Assembly: GCF_902498745.1 (NCBI RefSeq)
Contig: NZ_LR701479.1
Location: forward strand, 1,306,292 to 1,370,291
Source of the DNA: Erythrobacter sp. EC-HK427
GTDB lineage: Bacteria > Pseudomonadota > Alphaproteobacteria > Sphingomonadales > Sphingomonadaceae
Direction: 5' to 3'
Length of the DNA: 64,000 nt
The translations under genes and the position numbers were made by a program. Every line of letters starts with the position of its first letter. Position 1 is the stretch's first letter. Below, in pieces: positions 15,476-23,990 of this stretch. Under the pieces are notes generated by a model. That model made no database searches and was not told the DNA's origin. It saw only the letters and a program-made list of their open reading frames with translations.

Positions 15476-16447
15476 ATGACACAGCTTTCTCGCGTGAGTG
15501 GTGCGGTCTTGGCCGCGCTGATCGTTTCGTCTTGCGGTGGCGAGGACAGCCCGTCGCCGACGCCCAGCCCGATTGCTACGGCGACTCCGACGCCCACGCC
15601 TACGCCGACGCCGACTTTCAGCTATACCGAATTTGCCAACCTTACCGGCGTGCAGGATTTCGGCACGGCTTGCGTCGCGTATCGGCCGCGCGGCAACAAT
15701 ATGCCCGGACTTGATGGCGAAGTGCTCTTTTCGGGAGCGGGCGCTGTCGATCTCGATGCGACAACGGGCGTTTGGACCATCGCAGAGATCAATGGCGCAA
15801 CGGTGCGTACGATCGGGCCGGAAAGCATCACCAGCACCACCGCGACGCGGGTCGAATACAATTCTACGGCGACGGCCGTTCCGTTCCGCTTGAGCGTGAT
15901 CACACCGCAAGTCGCGGGCCAATCGGCGCGGTATGGCCGGGCGATCTCGTACCTTCTGCCGCTGGCAGGCGGCGGCGGGCAGAGCGGGTTCTGCACGCTG
16001 GGCGTGGCAACCGATCCGGACGATATCCCGGCAACCACCACCGTCACCTACAGCAATGTCGCGATGGAGGGCGTTGTGCTGGATGAACCCGCAGGCGGCG
16101 GGCAGCCGATTGTCAGCCGTGTCATCAGCGGATCGGGCACGATTACCGGCAACACCACGACGGGAGAAATCACTTTCTCGCTGACCTATGTGGTGGAAGC
16201 CCCCGGCGGCGTGCAGACGACCATCGGCCCGATTACGGGCACGGCTCCCATCGATCTCGGCAATGACAGCCGCGCAGGCTATCGGAATCTGATTGGAGAC
16301 GGCACGCCGCCACAATATGCGGTCAACGGCGCGTTCTACGGCCCGCAAGGGCGCGAGACGGGCTTCATCCTCTATTCGTTCCAGGACGCCGATTCGAACG
16401 GACTGAACGAGCGGGTGGTGCTGATCGGCGGCTACGCCACGCGGTAA
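15476..16447 (+). CDS. Lipoprotein with a Pro-Thr linker, unknown function
   Basis: The ATG at 15476 opens a lipoprotein signal (MTQLSRVSGAVLAALIVSSC, Cys20). A low-complexity linker of repeated Thr-Pro follows (residues about 29-47), encoded by a short tandem ACGCC-type repeat that could expand or contract. The remaining 270 residues are rich in Gly, Thr and beta-type sequence and probably form a surface beta-domain. No family recognised. It would be exported and lipid-anchored, with the linker as a spacer. The frame runs further upstream to 15410, but no signal would then be at the N-terminus. Confidence 0.7.
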   Translation: MTQLSRVSGAVLAALIVSSCGGEDSPSPTPSPIATATPTPTPTPTPTFSYTEFANLTGVQDFGTACVAYRPRGNNMPGLDGEVLFSGAGAVDLDATTGVWTIAEINGATVRTIGPESITSTTATRVEYNSTATAVPFRLSVITPQVAGQSARYGRAISYLLPLAGGGGQSGFCTLGVATDPDDIPATTTVTYSNVAMEGVVLDEPAGGGQPIVSRVISGSGTITGNTTTGEITFSLTYVVEAPGGVQTTIGPITGTAPIDLGNDSRAGYRNLIGDGTPPQYAVNGAFYGPQGRETGFILYSFQDADSNGLNERVVLIGGYATR

Positions 16448-16666
16448 GCAAGGGGCAATTTGCGCGGTGCGAAGGCGGAGAAAGGCACCGCCCCTTCGCA
16501 CTTGCAAAAAATCGCAAGCCAAAACGGCATATTGCCGCTATGGGGCACGCCATAGGCGCGTTCGCAACGGTTCGCTGCCCCGTGAGTCGCGTGCAGGCAA
16601 TGCGCAATGCTCATGCACCCTACTCACCGCGCCAGCTGCTCGCGCTTCCATTCAAGCGAAACTCTT

Positions 16667-18508
16667 ATGCCTTTTGAATCCCTTCCGCCGCTGATTGGCG
16701 AAGCCTTGGCCGAACGCGGCTATACCGCGCTCACCCCCGTCCAGACCGCCGTGAGCGCGCCCGAGGCCGCAGGACGCGATCTGATCGTTTCCGCGCAGAC
16801 CGGATCGGGCAAAACCGTCGCTTTCGGCATCGCGCTGGCGGAGCAATTGCTCGGCGAAATCCGTGGCACCCCGCTGACCGAGAAGCCGCTGGCGCTGGTG
16901 ATCGCGCCGACGCGCGAACTGGCCTTGCAGGTGAGCCGCGAACTGGACTGGCTCTACGCCAAAGCGGGCCTGCGCATCGCGACCTGTGTCGGCGGGATGG
17001 ATGCGAGCAAGGAACGCCGCGCGCTGCGTTCCGGCCCCGCCATCGTGGTCGGCACGCCGGGCCGTTTGCGCGACCATCTGGAGCGCGGCCCGCTCGACCT
17101 GTCGGGTCTGGTGGGCGTCGTGCTCGATGAAGCGGATGAAATGCTCGACATGGGCTTCCGCGACGATCTGGAAGAAATCCTCGACGCCTCGCCCGAGGGA
17201 CGCCGCACTCTGCTGTTTTCCGCCACCATGCCGCAGGCGATTGTCCGGCTGGCGCAGAAATACCAGTCCGATGCCTTGCGGCTCTCGCTCGCCGGGCAGG
17301 ATCGCGGGCATGGCGACATTGCCTATCAGGCGATCACGGTCGGCCCGTCGGAAATCGAGAATGCGGTGGTCAATCTGCTGCGCTTTCACGAGGCGGAATC
17401 GGCGATCTGCTTCTGCGCCACGCGCGACAGCGTACGCCGCTTGCACGCCACGTTGCAGAACCGTGGCTTTGGTGTGGTGATGCTGTCGGGCGAGCATTCG
17501 CAGTCCGAACGCAACCAGGCGCTGCAAGCCATGCGCGACCGGCGCGCGCGCGTGTGCGTCGCCACCGATGTTGCCGCGCGCGGGCTCGATTTGCCGACGC
17601 TCAGCCTCGTGATCCATGTCGATACGCCGCGCGATGCGGAGACCTTGCAGCACCGCTCGGGCCGCACGGGTCGCGCGGGCAAGAAGGGGACGGCGGCGAT
17701 TATCGTGCCCTACAACCGCCGCAAGCGGGTCGAGAGTATGTTGCGCGGCGCGAAGATCGCTGCCGAATGGATGGGCGCGCCCACGCCCGAAGCCATCGGC
17801 CAGAAGGATCATGCGCGGCTGATGGAGAAGCTGACGGCTCCGGCCGACTATGCCGAGGAAGACCGCGCGCTCGCTGCCGAGCTGATGCAGCGGCTTCCCG
17901 CAGAGGACATCGCCGCCGCGCTGGTGCAGGCGCATCGTGCGAAAATGCCGGCACCCGAAGAGCTGCTCGCCAACACCCCCGAAGCGCGCGACAAGGCACA
18001 GGCCGAGCGCCACCGCCCCGGCTTTGAAGACGTGGTGTGGTTCAAAATGGGCATCGGCCGTCGCCAGAATGCGGAGCCGCGCTGGCTGCTGCCGTTGATC
18101 TGCCGCCGTGGCCATATCACCCGCAACGAAATCGGCGCTATCCGCCTCGGCCCCGATGAAACGTGGTTCCAGGTGCCGCGCACCATCGCCGCGAAATTCG
18201 CCGAGACGGTGAAGCGCACCGAATCTGCCGAGGACGAGCAGGACGCGATTGTGATCGAGCAGTCCGCCGAAGGCCCGCGCATGGAAGCGCGCCAGAACCG
18301 CAAGCAAGGCGGCCCGGACGTGCGCGCCAAGCCGTTCCACCGGGGGCAGGGCAGCAAGAAGCCGGGCGGCTTCAAGCGCGACAATGCCGATGGGTCAGGC
18401 GCGGGCGAGCGCAAACCCTATGCGGGCAAGCCCAAACCCGGGTTCAAAGGGAAGGGCGCTGGCAAACCCAAGGGCAAGCCGCCGGGCGGACCGCGCCGGG
18501 ACGGGTAG
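16667..18508 (+). CDS. DEAD-box ATP-dependent RNA helicase with DbpA-type RNA-binding domain
   Basis: The 613-residue helicase shows all core motifs: AQTGSGKT (about 43-50), PTRELALQ, TPGR, DEAD at 154-157, SAT and HRSGRTGRAG. After the two RecA-like domains comes a DbpA-like RNA-binding domain (FKMGIGRRQNAEPRWLLPLI onwards), then a basic Gly/Lys/Pro tail ending KPKGKPPGGPRRDG. Such proteins (CsdA/DeaD type) act in ribosome assembly and cold adaptation. The last 48 bases occur again at 19210-19257. Confidence 0.92.
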   Translation: MPFESLPPLIGEALAERGYTALTPVQTAVSAPEAAGRDLIVSAQTGSGKTVAFGIALAEQLLGEIRGTPLTEKPLALVIAPTRELALQVSRELDWLYAKAGLRIATCVGGMDASKERRALRSGPAIVVGTPGRLRDHLERGPLDLSGLVGVVLDEADEMLDMGFRDDLEEILDASPEGRRTLLFSATMPQAIVRLAQKYQSDALRLSLAGQDRGHGDIAYQAITVGPSEIENAVVNLLRFHEAESAICFCATRDSVRRLHATLQNRGFGVVMLSGEHSQSERNQALQAMRDRRARVCVATDVAARGLDLPTLSLVIHVDTPRDAETLQHRSGRTGRAGKKGTAAIIVPYNRRKRVESMLRGAKIAAEWMGAPTPEAIGQKDHARLMEKLTAPADYAEEDRALAAELMQRLPAEDIAAALVQAHRAKMPAPEELLANTPEARDKAQAERHRPGFEDVVWFKMGIGRRQNAEPRWLLPLICRRGHITRNEIGAIRLGPDETWFQVPRTIAAKFAETVKRTESAEDEQDAIVIEQSAEGPRMEARQNRKQGGPDVRAKPFHRGQGSKKPGGFKRDNADGSGAGERKPYAGKPKPGFKGKGAGKPKGKPPGGPRRDG

Positions 18509-18520
18509 GCGCGCGGGGGA

Positions 18521-19147
18521 CTATCCCCCGTCCGCTTCGTTCCGGCTGCTCATGATAACGTAGCACATGGTCGGCCCGTGGCGCTCCGCGTCCGCAAGAC
18601 TGATGTAGAGCGCCTGCCAGTCATCGCCGACCGTGCCCGGCTCCATCATATCGAGGTAGAACGCGCTGATCGGCGCGATTTCCGTCTCCGCCCAGCCGCA
18701 AGATCGCGCGACTTCGGCGTAGTGCGCCAGTTCCGCAGTCAGCCCGAATGCAATCGCGACATTGTCCTCCGGCCCCTCAATCGAGGTTTCCGACGGAGCC
18801 ACATCGCAAGTGTCTGCCTCCGCTGCGCCACCCGATATCGGGTAAGCGCTGCTGGCGACCGAAACCAGCTCTTCGGCAAGCGCCTCGCCCGTTTCGTCGT
18901 CAGCCCAGAAGCCCGGCGACAGGCGAAGCGTGGTCATCTCGCCGGACACGCCTTCGCACGACACGTTCCAGCCCGCCTCGTCAGCGATGTCGCGGATAAG
19001 CGGGAGCTGCGGGGCCATTCCCATGGTCATGACGGCGACGTCCGGTTCCGCTTCCTCGGCGGCCTGATATTGCGTGTAGCCAATGGCCCCCAAACCGAAG
19101 ACGGCAAGGCCGGCAAAGGCGTATTTCAGATTGGCGTCGGACAGCAT
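18521..19147 (-). CDS. Membrane-anchored protein of unknown function
   Basis: A 208-residue protein with an N-terminal membrane segment (residues about 8-27, YAFAGLAVFGLGAIGY) and a large acidic periplasmic part containing several cysteines. No family recognised. It lies between the helicase gene and a second copy of the helicase 3' end, so the whole segment 18509-19209 may have been inserted there. Confidence 0.65.
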   Translation of the reverse strand: MLSDANLKYAFAGLAVFGLGAIGYTQYQAAEEAEPDVAVMTMGMAPQLPLIRDIADEAGWNVSCEGVSGEMTTLRLSPGFWADDETGEALAEELVSVASSAYPISGGAAEADTCDVAPSETSIEGPEDNVAIAFGLTAELAHYAEVARSCGWAETEIAPISAFYLDMMEPGTVGDDWQALYISLADAERHGPTMCYVIMSSRNEADGG

Positions 19148-19209
19148 CGGGATAGCCTACCATCCGCCGCCAATTCCGCAATCACTCTCCGCCGGTCAAA
19201 GCCCACGTG

Positions 19210-19257
19210 GGCAAGCCCAAGGGTAAGCCGCCCGGAGGCCCGCGCCGGGACGGGTAG
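19210..19257 (+). repeat. Second copy of the helicase 3' end
   Basis: These 48 bases match 18461-18508 at 43 positions and include the same stop codon. All five differences fall at third codon positions and leave the peptide GKPKGKPPGGPRRDG unchanged. There is no start codon or helicase body here, so it is a remnant or recombination scar, not a gene. Confidence 0.85.
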
Positions 19258-19282
19258 AGTTCTCTAAGACGTGGCTTGTTTG

Positions 19283-19538
19283 ATCGTCTGCAATTGGGTG
19301 GAATGCGGACTAATCGCGACTGTTACAAACATTGCACAGGCAAAAATCGTCGCTGACATAGCCATCCAATCCGACGAACGGGTTCTTACAGTATGAGCAC
19401 ATTGCGTCAGGCTCTACGGGCGAAGATTTTGAGGTCCACGGTTGCAGCAGCGGCATTTTTTCAGAGGTTTTGTCGTGCATGGCCAGACGTTAACATCACT
19501 AACTGAAGCAACTCTTAATCTATCGACTGCAATTGGGT
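19283..19538. repeat. 17-bp direct repeats flanking a small ORF
   Basis: ATCGTCTGCAATTGGGT (19283-19299) and ATCGACTGCAATTGGGT (19522-19538) agree at 16 of 17 positions and enclose 222 bases that are AT-richer than the neighbourhood. The enclosed segment holds one 56-codon ORF. Confidence 0.7.
19310..19480 (-). CDS. 56-residue cysteine-rich (zinc-ribbon-like) protein
   Basis: The minus-strand ORF encodes MHDKTSEKMPLLQPW..., then CSYC at about 28-31 and CLCNVC at about 47-52. Two cysteine pairs about 17 residues apart fit a small zinc ribbon. No strong ribosome site is visible. The ORF fills most of the segment between the two 17-bp direct repeats and is close to the putA 3' end. No family recognised. 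Confidence 0.4.
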   Translation of the reverse strand: MHDKTSEKMPLLQPWTSKSSPVEPDAMCSYCKNPFVGLDGYVSDDFCLCNVCNSRD

Positions 19539-19577
19539 CGGTAGGGGGCAAAAAATCCCTTACCCTCAATTCGCTCT

Positions 19578-22500
19578 TCAAACCCCCGCCAGCAAGCTCG
19601 CATTGCCGCCTGCTGCGGTCGTGTCGATCGTCGTCACCCGCTCGGTGGCGAAGCGCGTTACATAGTGCGGGCCGCCTGCCTTGGGGCCGGTGCCCGAAAG
19701 GCCCTCGCCGCCGAAGGGTTGCGAACCCACCACCGCGCCGATCTGGTTGCGGTTGACGTAGAAATTGCCGACCCTCGCGTGCGCCTCGACGAATTCGCGC
19801 GTTTCGGCGATGCGGCTGTGCAGGCCCAGCGTGAGGCCGTATCCGGTCGCGTTGATATCGTCGATCACCTGCCGCAGCGTGCCGACCGGGTAGCGCACCA
19901 CGTGCAGCACCGGGCCGAACTGTTCCTCGTCAATATCGAGGATCGAGCCGACCTCGATAATCGTCGGGGCGACGAAATGGCCGTCATTGCAATCGTCGGG
20001 CAGCGGCAGGCGCCAGACGCTGAACCCGTCCGCCTCCATCGCGGCGATATGCGCTTCCAGCTTGGCCTTCGCCTCGGCGTCGATCACCGGGCCGACATCG
20101 GTGGCAAGCTGCGTCGGGTCGCCCACCACCAGCGCCTGGAACGCGCCGGTAATCATGTGCAGCATCACATCGGCGACATCCTCTTGCAGATAGAGCACCC
20201 GCAGCGCCGAGCAGCGCTGGCCCGCGCTCTGGAACGCGCCTGCGATCACGTCGCGCGTGACTTGCTCGGGCAGAGCGGAGCTATCGACGATCATCGCGTT
20301 CTGTCCGCCGGTCTCGGCAATCAGCGTGCCGATCAGCCCCTCGCGCGCAGCGAGGCTGCGGTTGATTTTTTGCGCGGTGTCGGTCGATCCGGTGAAGGCC
20401 ACGCCCGCAATGCGCGGATCGCTGGTGAGCGCCGCGCCGACCGATCCGTCGCCCGGCACCAATTGCAGCACGTCTGTCGGGATGCCCGCTTGGTGGCAGA
20501 GATCGATGGCGAGCGCGGCGATCAGCGGGGTCTGCTCGGCCGGTTTGGCGAGCACGCTATTGCCCGCGGCCAGCGCCGCCGCGGTCGGCCCCATGAAGAT
20601 GGCGAGCGGGAAATTCCACGGGCTGATCGTCGCGAAGACGCCGCGCCCGTGGAGGCGCAAGAGGTTCGTCTCCCCCGTCGGCCCCGGCAGCGGCTGCGGC
20701 GCGGCGAACAGCATCCGCGCCTCGCAGGCGTAATAGCGCAGGAAATCGACCGCCTCGCGCACTTCGAGCACGGCATCGGGCAGCGATTTGCCCGCCTCGC
20801 GCTCGCACAGATCGAGCAGGCGCGCGGTGTTTGCTTCCAGCAGATCGGCAGCGGCGAGCAGCAGATCGGCGCGCGCCGCTCCGCCCAGCGCGTCCCATGT
20901 CGGCTGCGCGGCAACCGCGCGGGCGATGGCGAGATCGATATCCTTGGGCGCCGCGGGCAGGCATTGCCCCACCACCCGCCCGTCAAACGGCGAATGCACC
21001 GCAACCGGCGCGCTGCCGTCAAGCCCGGCGCGCAAAGTCGGCCGCGCCACCGGATCGTCCTGCCGCCAGCGTTCCAGCTCCTGTTGCAGCGGCGCGAGCA
21101 CCAGCGGATCGGCAAGGTCAACGCCTGCCGAATTGCGGCGGTTGGGATAGATGTGTGCAGGAAGCGGTATCGCCGGATTGCGGTAGGGCGACATCCCGGC
21201 GAGTTCGGCCACCGGATCGCCGGTCATCTCCTCCACCGGCACATCGGCATCGGCCATGCGGTTGACGAAGCTGCTATTCGCGCCGTTCTCCAGCAGGCGG
21301 CGCACCAGATAGGCGAGCAGTTCCTTGTGCCCGCCCACCGGCGCATAGATGCGCACCGTGGTGCGGCTGTTATCGCCTTCCAGCTGGGCGAGCGTGTCAT
21401 ACACTTCCTCGCCCATGCCGTGCAGCCTTTGAAACTCGAATGGTGTGTCCCCGGCCAAAGACTTGATCGCCGCAATCGTATAGGCGTTGTGCGTGGCGAA
21501 GGCGGGGTAGATGCAGTCCTCCGCCTTCAGCAGCTCCGCCGCGCAGGCGAGGTAGGAGACATCGGTGGCGATCTTGCGGGTGAACACCGGATAATCGACG
21601 TGCCCGCCCACCTGGCTCAGCTTGATCTCCGCATCCCAATAGGCGCCTTTCACCAGCCGGATGAACAGCCGCCGGTCATGCTTGCGCGCGGCTTTGGCGA
21701 CCCAGCGGCACAGCGGCACGGCGCGCTTCTGGTAGCCCTGGATGGCCATTCCGAAGCCGTCCCACTGGCTGCCATCGCTCTTGGCGAAAAGCGTATCGTC
21801 GGCCAGCAGCGCCTCGATAATATCCATGCTGAGTTCGAGCCGCTCGGCCTCCTCGGCATCGACAGTGAAGTGGATATCCGCCTCGCGCGCCTGCTCGGCA
21901 AGATCGCGCACCACCGGCACGATATGCGCCTTCGCCGCTTCGGCATGGAGAAAGTCGTATTTGGGGTAGAGCGCGGAGAGCTTTACCGAAATGCCCGGCC
22001 CGCCGCGCACGCCGCCCGCTTCCTTCGCCAGCCGCGCAATCGCCCCGGCATAGGCGGCGCGGTATTTCTCCGCATCGTCCATCGTCATCGCCGCTTCGCC
22101 GAGCATATCGAAACTGTGCGCAAGGCGGCGCTTGCGTTCGGGCGCGGCGCGCTTCATCGCCTCGTCAATCGTGCGCGCATAGACGAATTGCCCGCCGAGG
22201 ATCTTCATCGCTTGCTGCACCGCCTGCCGGATCACCGGTTCGCCCAGCCGTCCGGTGGTGCGCGCCAGCGTGTTTGCCAGCCCCGCCTCGGTGCGCACGC
22301 CGCTGCGTAGCACGCCGCCCGTTAGCATCAGCGAGAAGGTGGCGGCATTGACGAACACCGATTTGCTTTCGCCCAGATGCTCCGCCCAATCGACATTGGC
22401 GAGCTTGTCGCGGATCAGCGCGTCGGCGGTCTGCTGGTCGGGAATGCGCAGCAAAGCCTCGGCGAGGCACATCAGGGCGATGCCTTCCTCGGTATTGAGG

Positions 22501-22691
22501 CCGTAGGTCGCCAGAAACGCATCGAGCCCCCTGCTCACCTTCTTGCGCGCGCCTTCGATCAGCTGCGCGGCGAGCGCGGCGGCTTCATCATGGCGCTGCG
22601 AGACAGTCTTGGCCTGCTCAAGGCGTTGGGCGATGCAGGCGTCTTCGTCCATGCGATAGGCCTGCCGGAGGTCGAGTCGATCAATTGTCAT
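19578..22691 (-). CDS. putA: Bifunctional proline dehydrogenase / pyrroline-5-carboxylate dehydrogenase
   Basis: The 1037-residue protein oxidises proline to glutamate in two steps. The N-terminal half holds the FAD-dependent proline dehydrogenase barrel (about 80-430, with KLSALYPKY and the RLVKGAYWDAEIK block). The C-terminal half is an aldehyde dehydrogenase with catalytic Glu in ETGGQNAMI and Cys in AGQRCSALR. No N-terminal ribbon-helix-helix DNA-binding domain is present, so it is an enzyme only and not an autoregulator. The start MTIDRLDLRQ at 22691 is preferred over an upstream ATG at 22745. No dedicated regulator is adjacent. Confidence 0.95.
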   Translation of the reverse strand: MTIDRLDLRQAYRMDEDACIAQRLEQAKTVSQRHDEAAALAAQLIEGARKKVSRGLDAFLATYGLNTEEGIALMCLAEALLRIPDQQTADALIRDKLANVDWAEHLGESKSVFVNAATFSLMLTGGVLRSGVRTEAGLANTLARTTGRLGEPVIRQAVQQAMKILGGQFVYARTIDEAMKRAAPERKRRLAHSFDMLGEAAMTMDDAEKYRAAYAGAIARLAKEAGGVRGGPGISVKLSALYPKYDFLHAEAAKAHIVPVVRDLAEQAREADIHFTVDAEEAERLELSMDIIEALLADDTLFAKSDGSQWDGFGMAIQGYQKRAVPLCRWVAKAARKHDRRLFIRLVKGAYWDAEIKLSQVGGHVDYPVFTRKIATDVSYLACAAELLKAEDCIYPAFATHNAYTIAAIKSLAGDTPFEFQRLHGMGEEVYDTLAQLEGDNSRTTVRIYAPVGGHKELLAYLVRRLLENGANSSFVNRMADADVPVEEMTGDPVAELAGMSPYRNPAIPLPAHIYPNRRNSAGVDLADPLVLAPLQQELERWRQDDPVARPTLRAGLDGSAPVAVHSPFDGRVVGQCLPAAPKDIDLAIARAVAAQPTWDALGGAARADLLLAAADLLEANTARLLDLCEREAGKSLPDAVLEVREAVDFLRYYACEARMLFAAPQPLPGPTGETNLLRLHGRGVFATISPWNFPLAIFMGPTAAALAAGNSVLAKPAEQTPLIAALAIDLCHQAGIPTDVLQLVPGDGSVGAALTSDPRIAGVAFTGSTDTAQKINRSLAAREGLIGTLIAETGGQNAMIVDSSALPEQVTRDVIAGAFQSAGQRCSALRVLYLQEDVADVMLHMITGAFQALVVGDPTQLATDVGPVIDAEAKAKLEAHIAAMEADGFSVWRLPLPDDCNDGHFVAPTIIEVGSILDIDEEQFGPVLHVVRYPVGTLRQVIDDINATGYGLTLGLHSRIAETREFVEAHARVGNFYVNRNQIGAVVGSQPFGGEGLSGTGPKAGGPHYVTRFATERVTTIDTTAAGGNASLLAGV

Positions 22692-22778
22692 ATGCCAGCG
22701 CCAATCGCATACAGTTTCATCTGCAATCAAGCGCAGTCGAGACACTCCCGCTCTTTGTTAGCGTATTTCGACACGACG

Positions 22779-23018
22779 CTAATAGCCGTTCATCACCAGG
22801 CCACCATCCATCTCGATCTCCGATTTCTGCGACGAAACGTAGACCTTGTTGTGCTGATACGGCGTTGTCAAAGTCCGGCAATGATCGGCAAACCTGCGTT
22901 TGGCATCAGAATGAAAACGCGTTTCGTTTTCATGTGAGGTGCAACGTGCGCGATAAGACAATATCGTGGTGCCATGTTCGTAGGTGTCTTTCACCCACAT
23001 CGGATAGCCTTTACCCAT
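22779..23018 (-). CDS. 79-residue protein of unknown function
   Basis: The ATG at 23018 has a GGGGGGA box at suitable distance. The peptide begins MGKGYPMWVKDTYEHGTTIL and is rich in charged and aromatic residues, with no membrane segment and two cysteines. It lies between putA and the divergent Nmad3 gene and is AT-richer than both. A perfect 9-bp palindrome (22911-22933) is embedded in the coding region. No family recognised. Confidence 0.6.
   Translation of the reverse strand: MGKGYPMWVKDTYEHGTTILSYRARCTSHENETRFHSDAKRRFADHCRTLTTPYQHNKVYVSSQKSEIEMDGGLVMNGY
22911..22933. repeat. Perfect 9-bp inverted repeat inside the 79-residue ORF
   Basis: ATGAAAACG and CGTTTTCAT enclose CGTTT. It is a hairpin or an operator-like dyad within a coding frame, about 220 bases upstream of putA. 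Confidence 0.5.
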
Positions 23019-23150
23019 GAAAAAATCCCCCCAATGGTTCGACAGTTTATGTGCGGCCCGACCCCGCTATAGCGCAGATTGGCTAGGAGGGCATCAGGTT
23101 CCCGCACCGGATCCGCTTGGGGGAGGGGCGGGTTGGAGAAAGCGGGGGAC

Positions 23151-23888
23151 ATGAAGATCGTTTTCAGCCGCAAGGGGTTCGATAGCGGATCGGGCGGCGG
23201 GCCGTCGCCGATTGTCGATGGCCGCGCGCTGAGCTTGCCGATCCCCGAACAGCGCGGTCGGGGCGGGCCGACATACAGCAACCGCAAAATGGGTGGCCAT
23301 GTCCGGCGGGCGAGCCGCGGCAAGGTGCAAAGCTGGCACCGGATGCACAATGATCCGATGTTCGGCAAGAAAGGCTGGGCGGCGCTCGGCCAGTATGGCG
23401 CGGCGCAAACGCATCTGGAAAGGCAAGGCGTGGGCGCGGGCGACCTGTTCCTTTTCTTCGGCCTGTTCTGCGAAGAGGGCGGGGCGCCGCATCACCGCTT
23501 CTTCGGCTATCTCTATGTCAGCGAAATGGTGAAGCTGGCTGAATGCGACGAGGCGTCCCGCAAGAGTTTCGTCGATGTGGGTCATCCCCATGCGATCAGG
23601 ATGCTGGGTAACAATGATGCCATCTGGTATGGGCGCGGGGCGGCCAATGCGCCTGCTTTGGACGCTTTGCGGCTAACCGTTCACGAAGGTCCAGCGAGCC
23701 TCTGGCGCGTGCCCGGCTGGCTGCGCGAGACGGGGCTCAGCTATCACGACAAGCCCGAACGCTGGCTTCCCGATGATCGCTTGCAAAGCGTGGCGCGGGG
23801 GCAGGAATTTGTCGCCGATATCGGCGAGCGCGCGGATGCGCGGGGGTGGGCTGGCGAGATCGTGCGGATGATTTCCGGTAAAGCCTAG
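23151..23888 (+). CDS. Nmad3 (nucleotide modification associated domain 3) protein
   Basis: The 245-residue product starts MKIVFSRKGFDSGSGGGPSP, the N-terminal pattern I know from the Nmad3 family. Further features are the LPIPEQ segment, GKKGWAALGQYGAAQTHLE, an acidic/hydrophobic core (GDLFLFFGLF) and HPHAIRMLGNNDAIWYG. Nmad domains were named from phage and bacterial contexts linked to modified nucleotides, but the chemistry is unproven. No other modification gene is adjacent. The start at 23151 is preceded by a GGGGG stretch. Confidence 0.7.
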   Translation: MKIVFSRKGFDSGSGGGPSPIVDGRALSLPIPEQRGRGGPTYSNRKMGGHVRRASRGKVQSWHRMHNDPMFGKKGWAALGQYGAAQTHLERQGVGAGDLFLFFGLFCEEGGAPHHRFFGYLYVSEMVKLAECDEASRKSFVDVGHPHAIRMLGNNDAIWYGRGAANAPALDALRLTVHEGPASLWRVPGWLRETGLSYHDKPERWLPDDRLQSVARGQEFVADIGERADARGWAGEIVRMISGKA

Positions 23889-23897
23889 TCCCGAATG

Positions 23898-23981
23898 TCC
23901 TGAGCCTGTCGAAAGACTGCTTTTCCTTGTTACCCGCGCCAAGCCTGAAGAAGAAGTGCAGCCCTTCGACAAGCTCAGGGC
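23898..23981. repeat. Inverted-repeat element, CCTGAGC-TGTCGAAGG type, copy 1
   Basis: Arms TCCTGAGCCTGTCGAAAG and CCTTCGACAAGCTCAGGG pair over about 16 of 18 positions across a 47-base spacer. The same element is at 47021-47110. It sits between the convergent Nmad3 and plsC genes. This sequence type is widespread in intergenic regions of many Proteobacteria. Confidence 0.8.
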
Positions 23982-23990
23982 AGTCGGAAA

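Noticed and set aside
19665-22310. An 881-codon plus-strand frame opposite putA
   Set aside because: The same shadow effect; the putA protein is conserved over its whole length and this frame has typical shadow composition.
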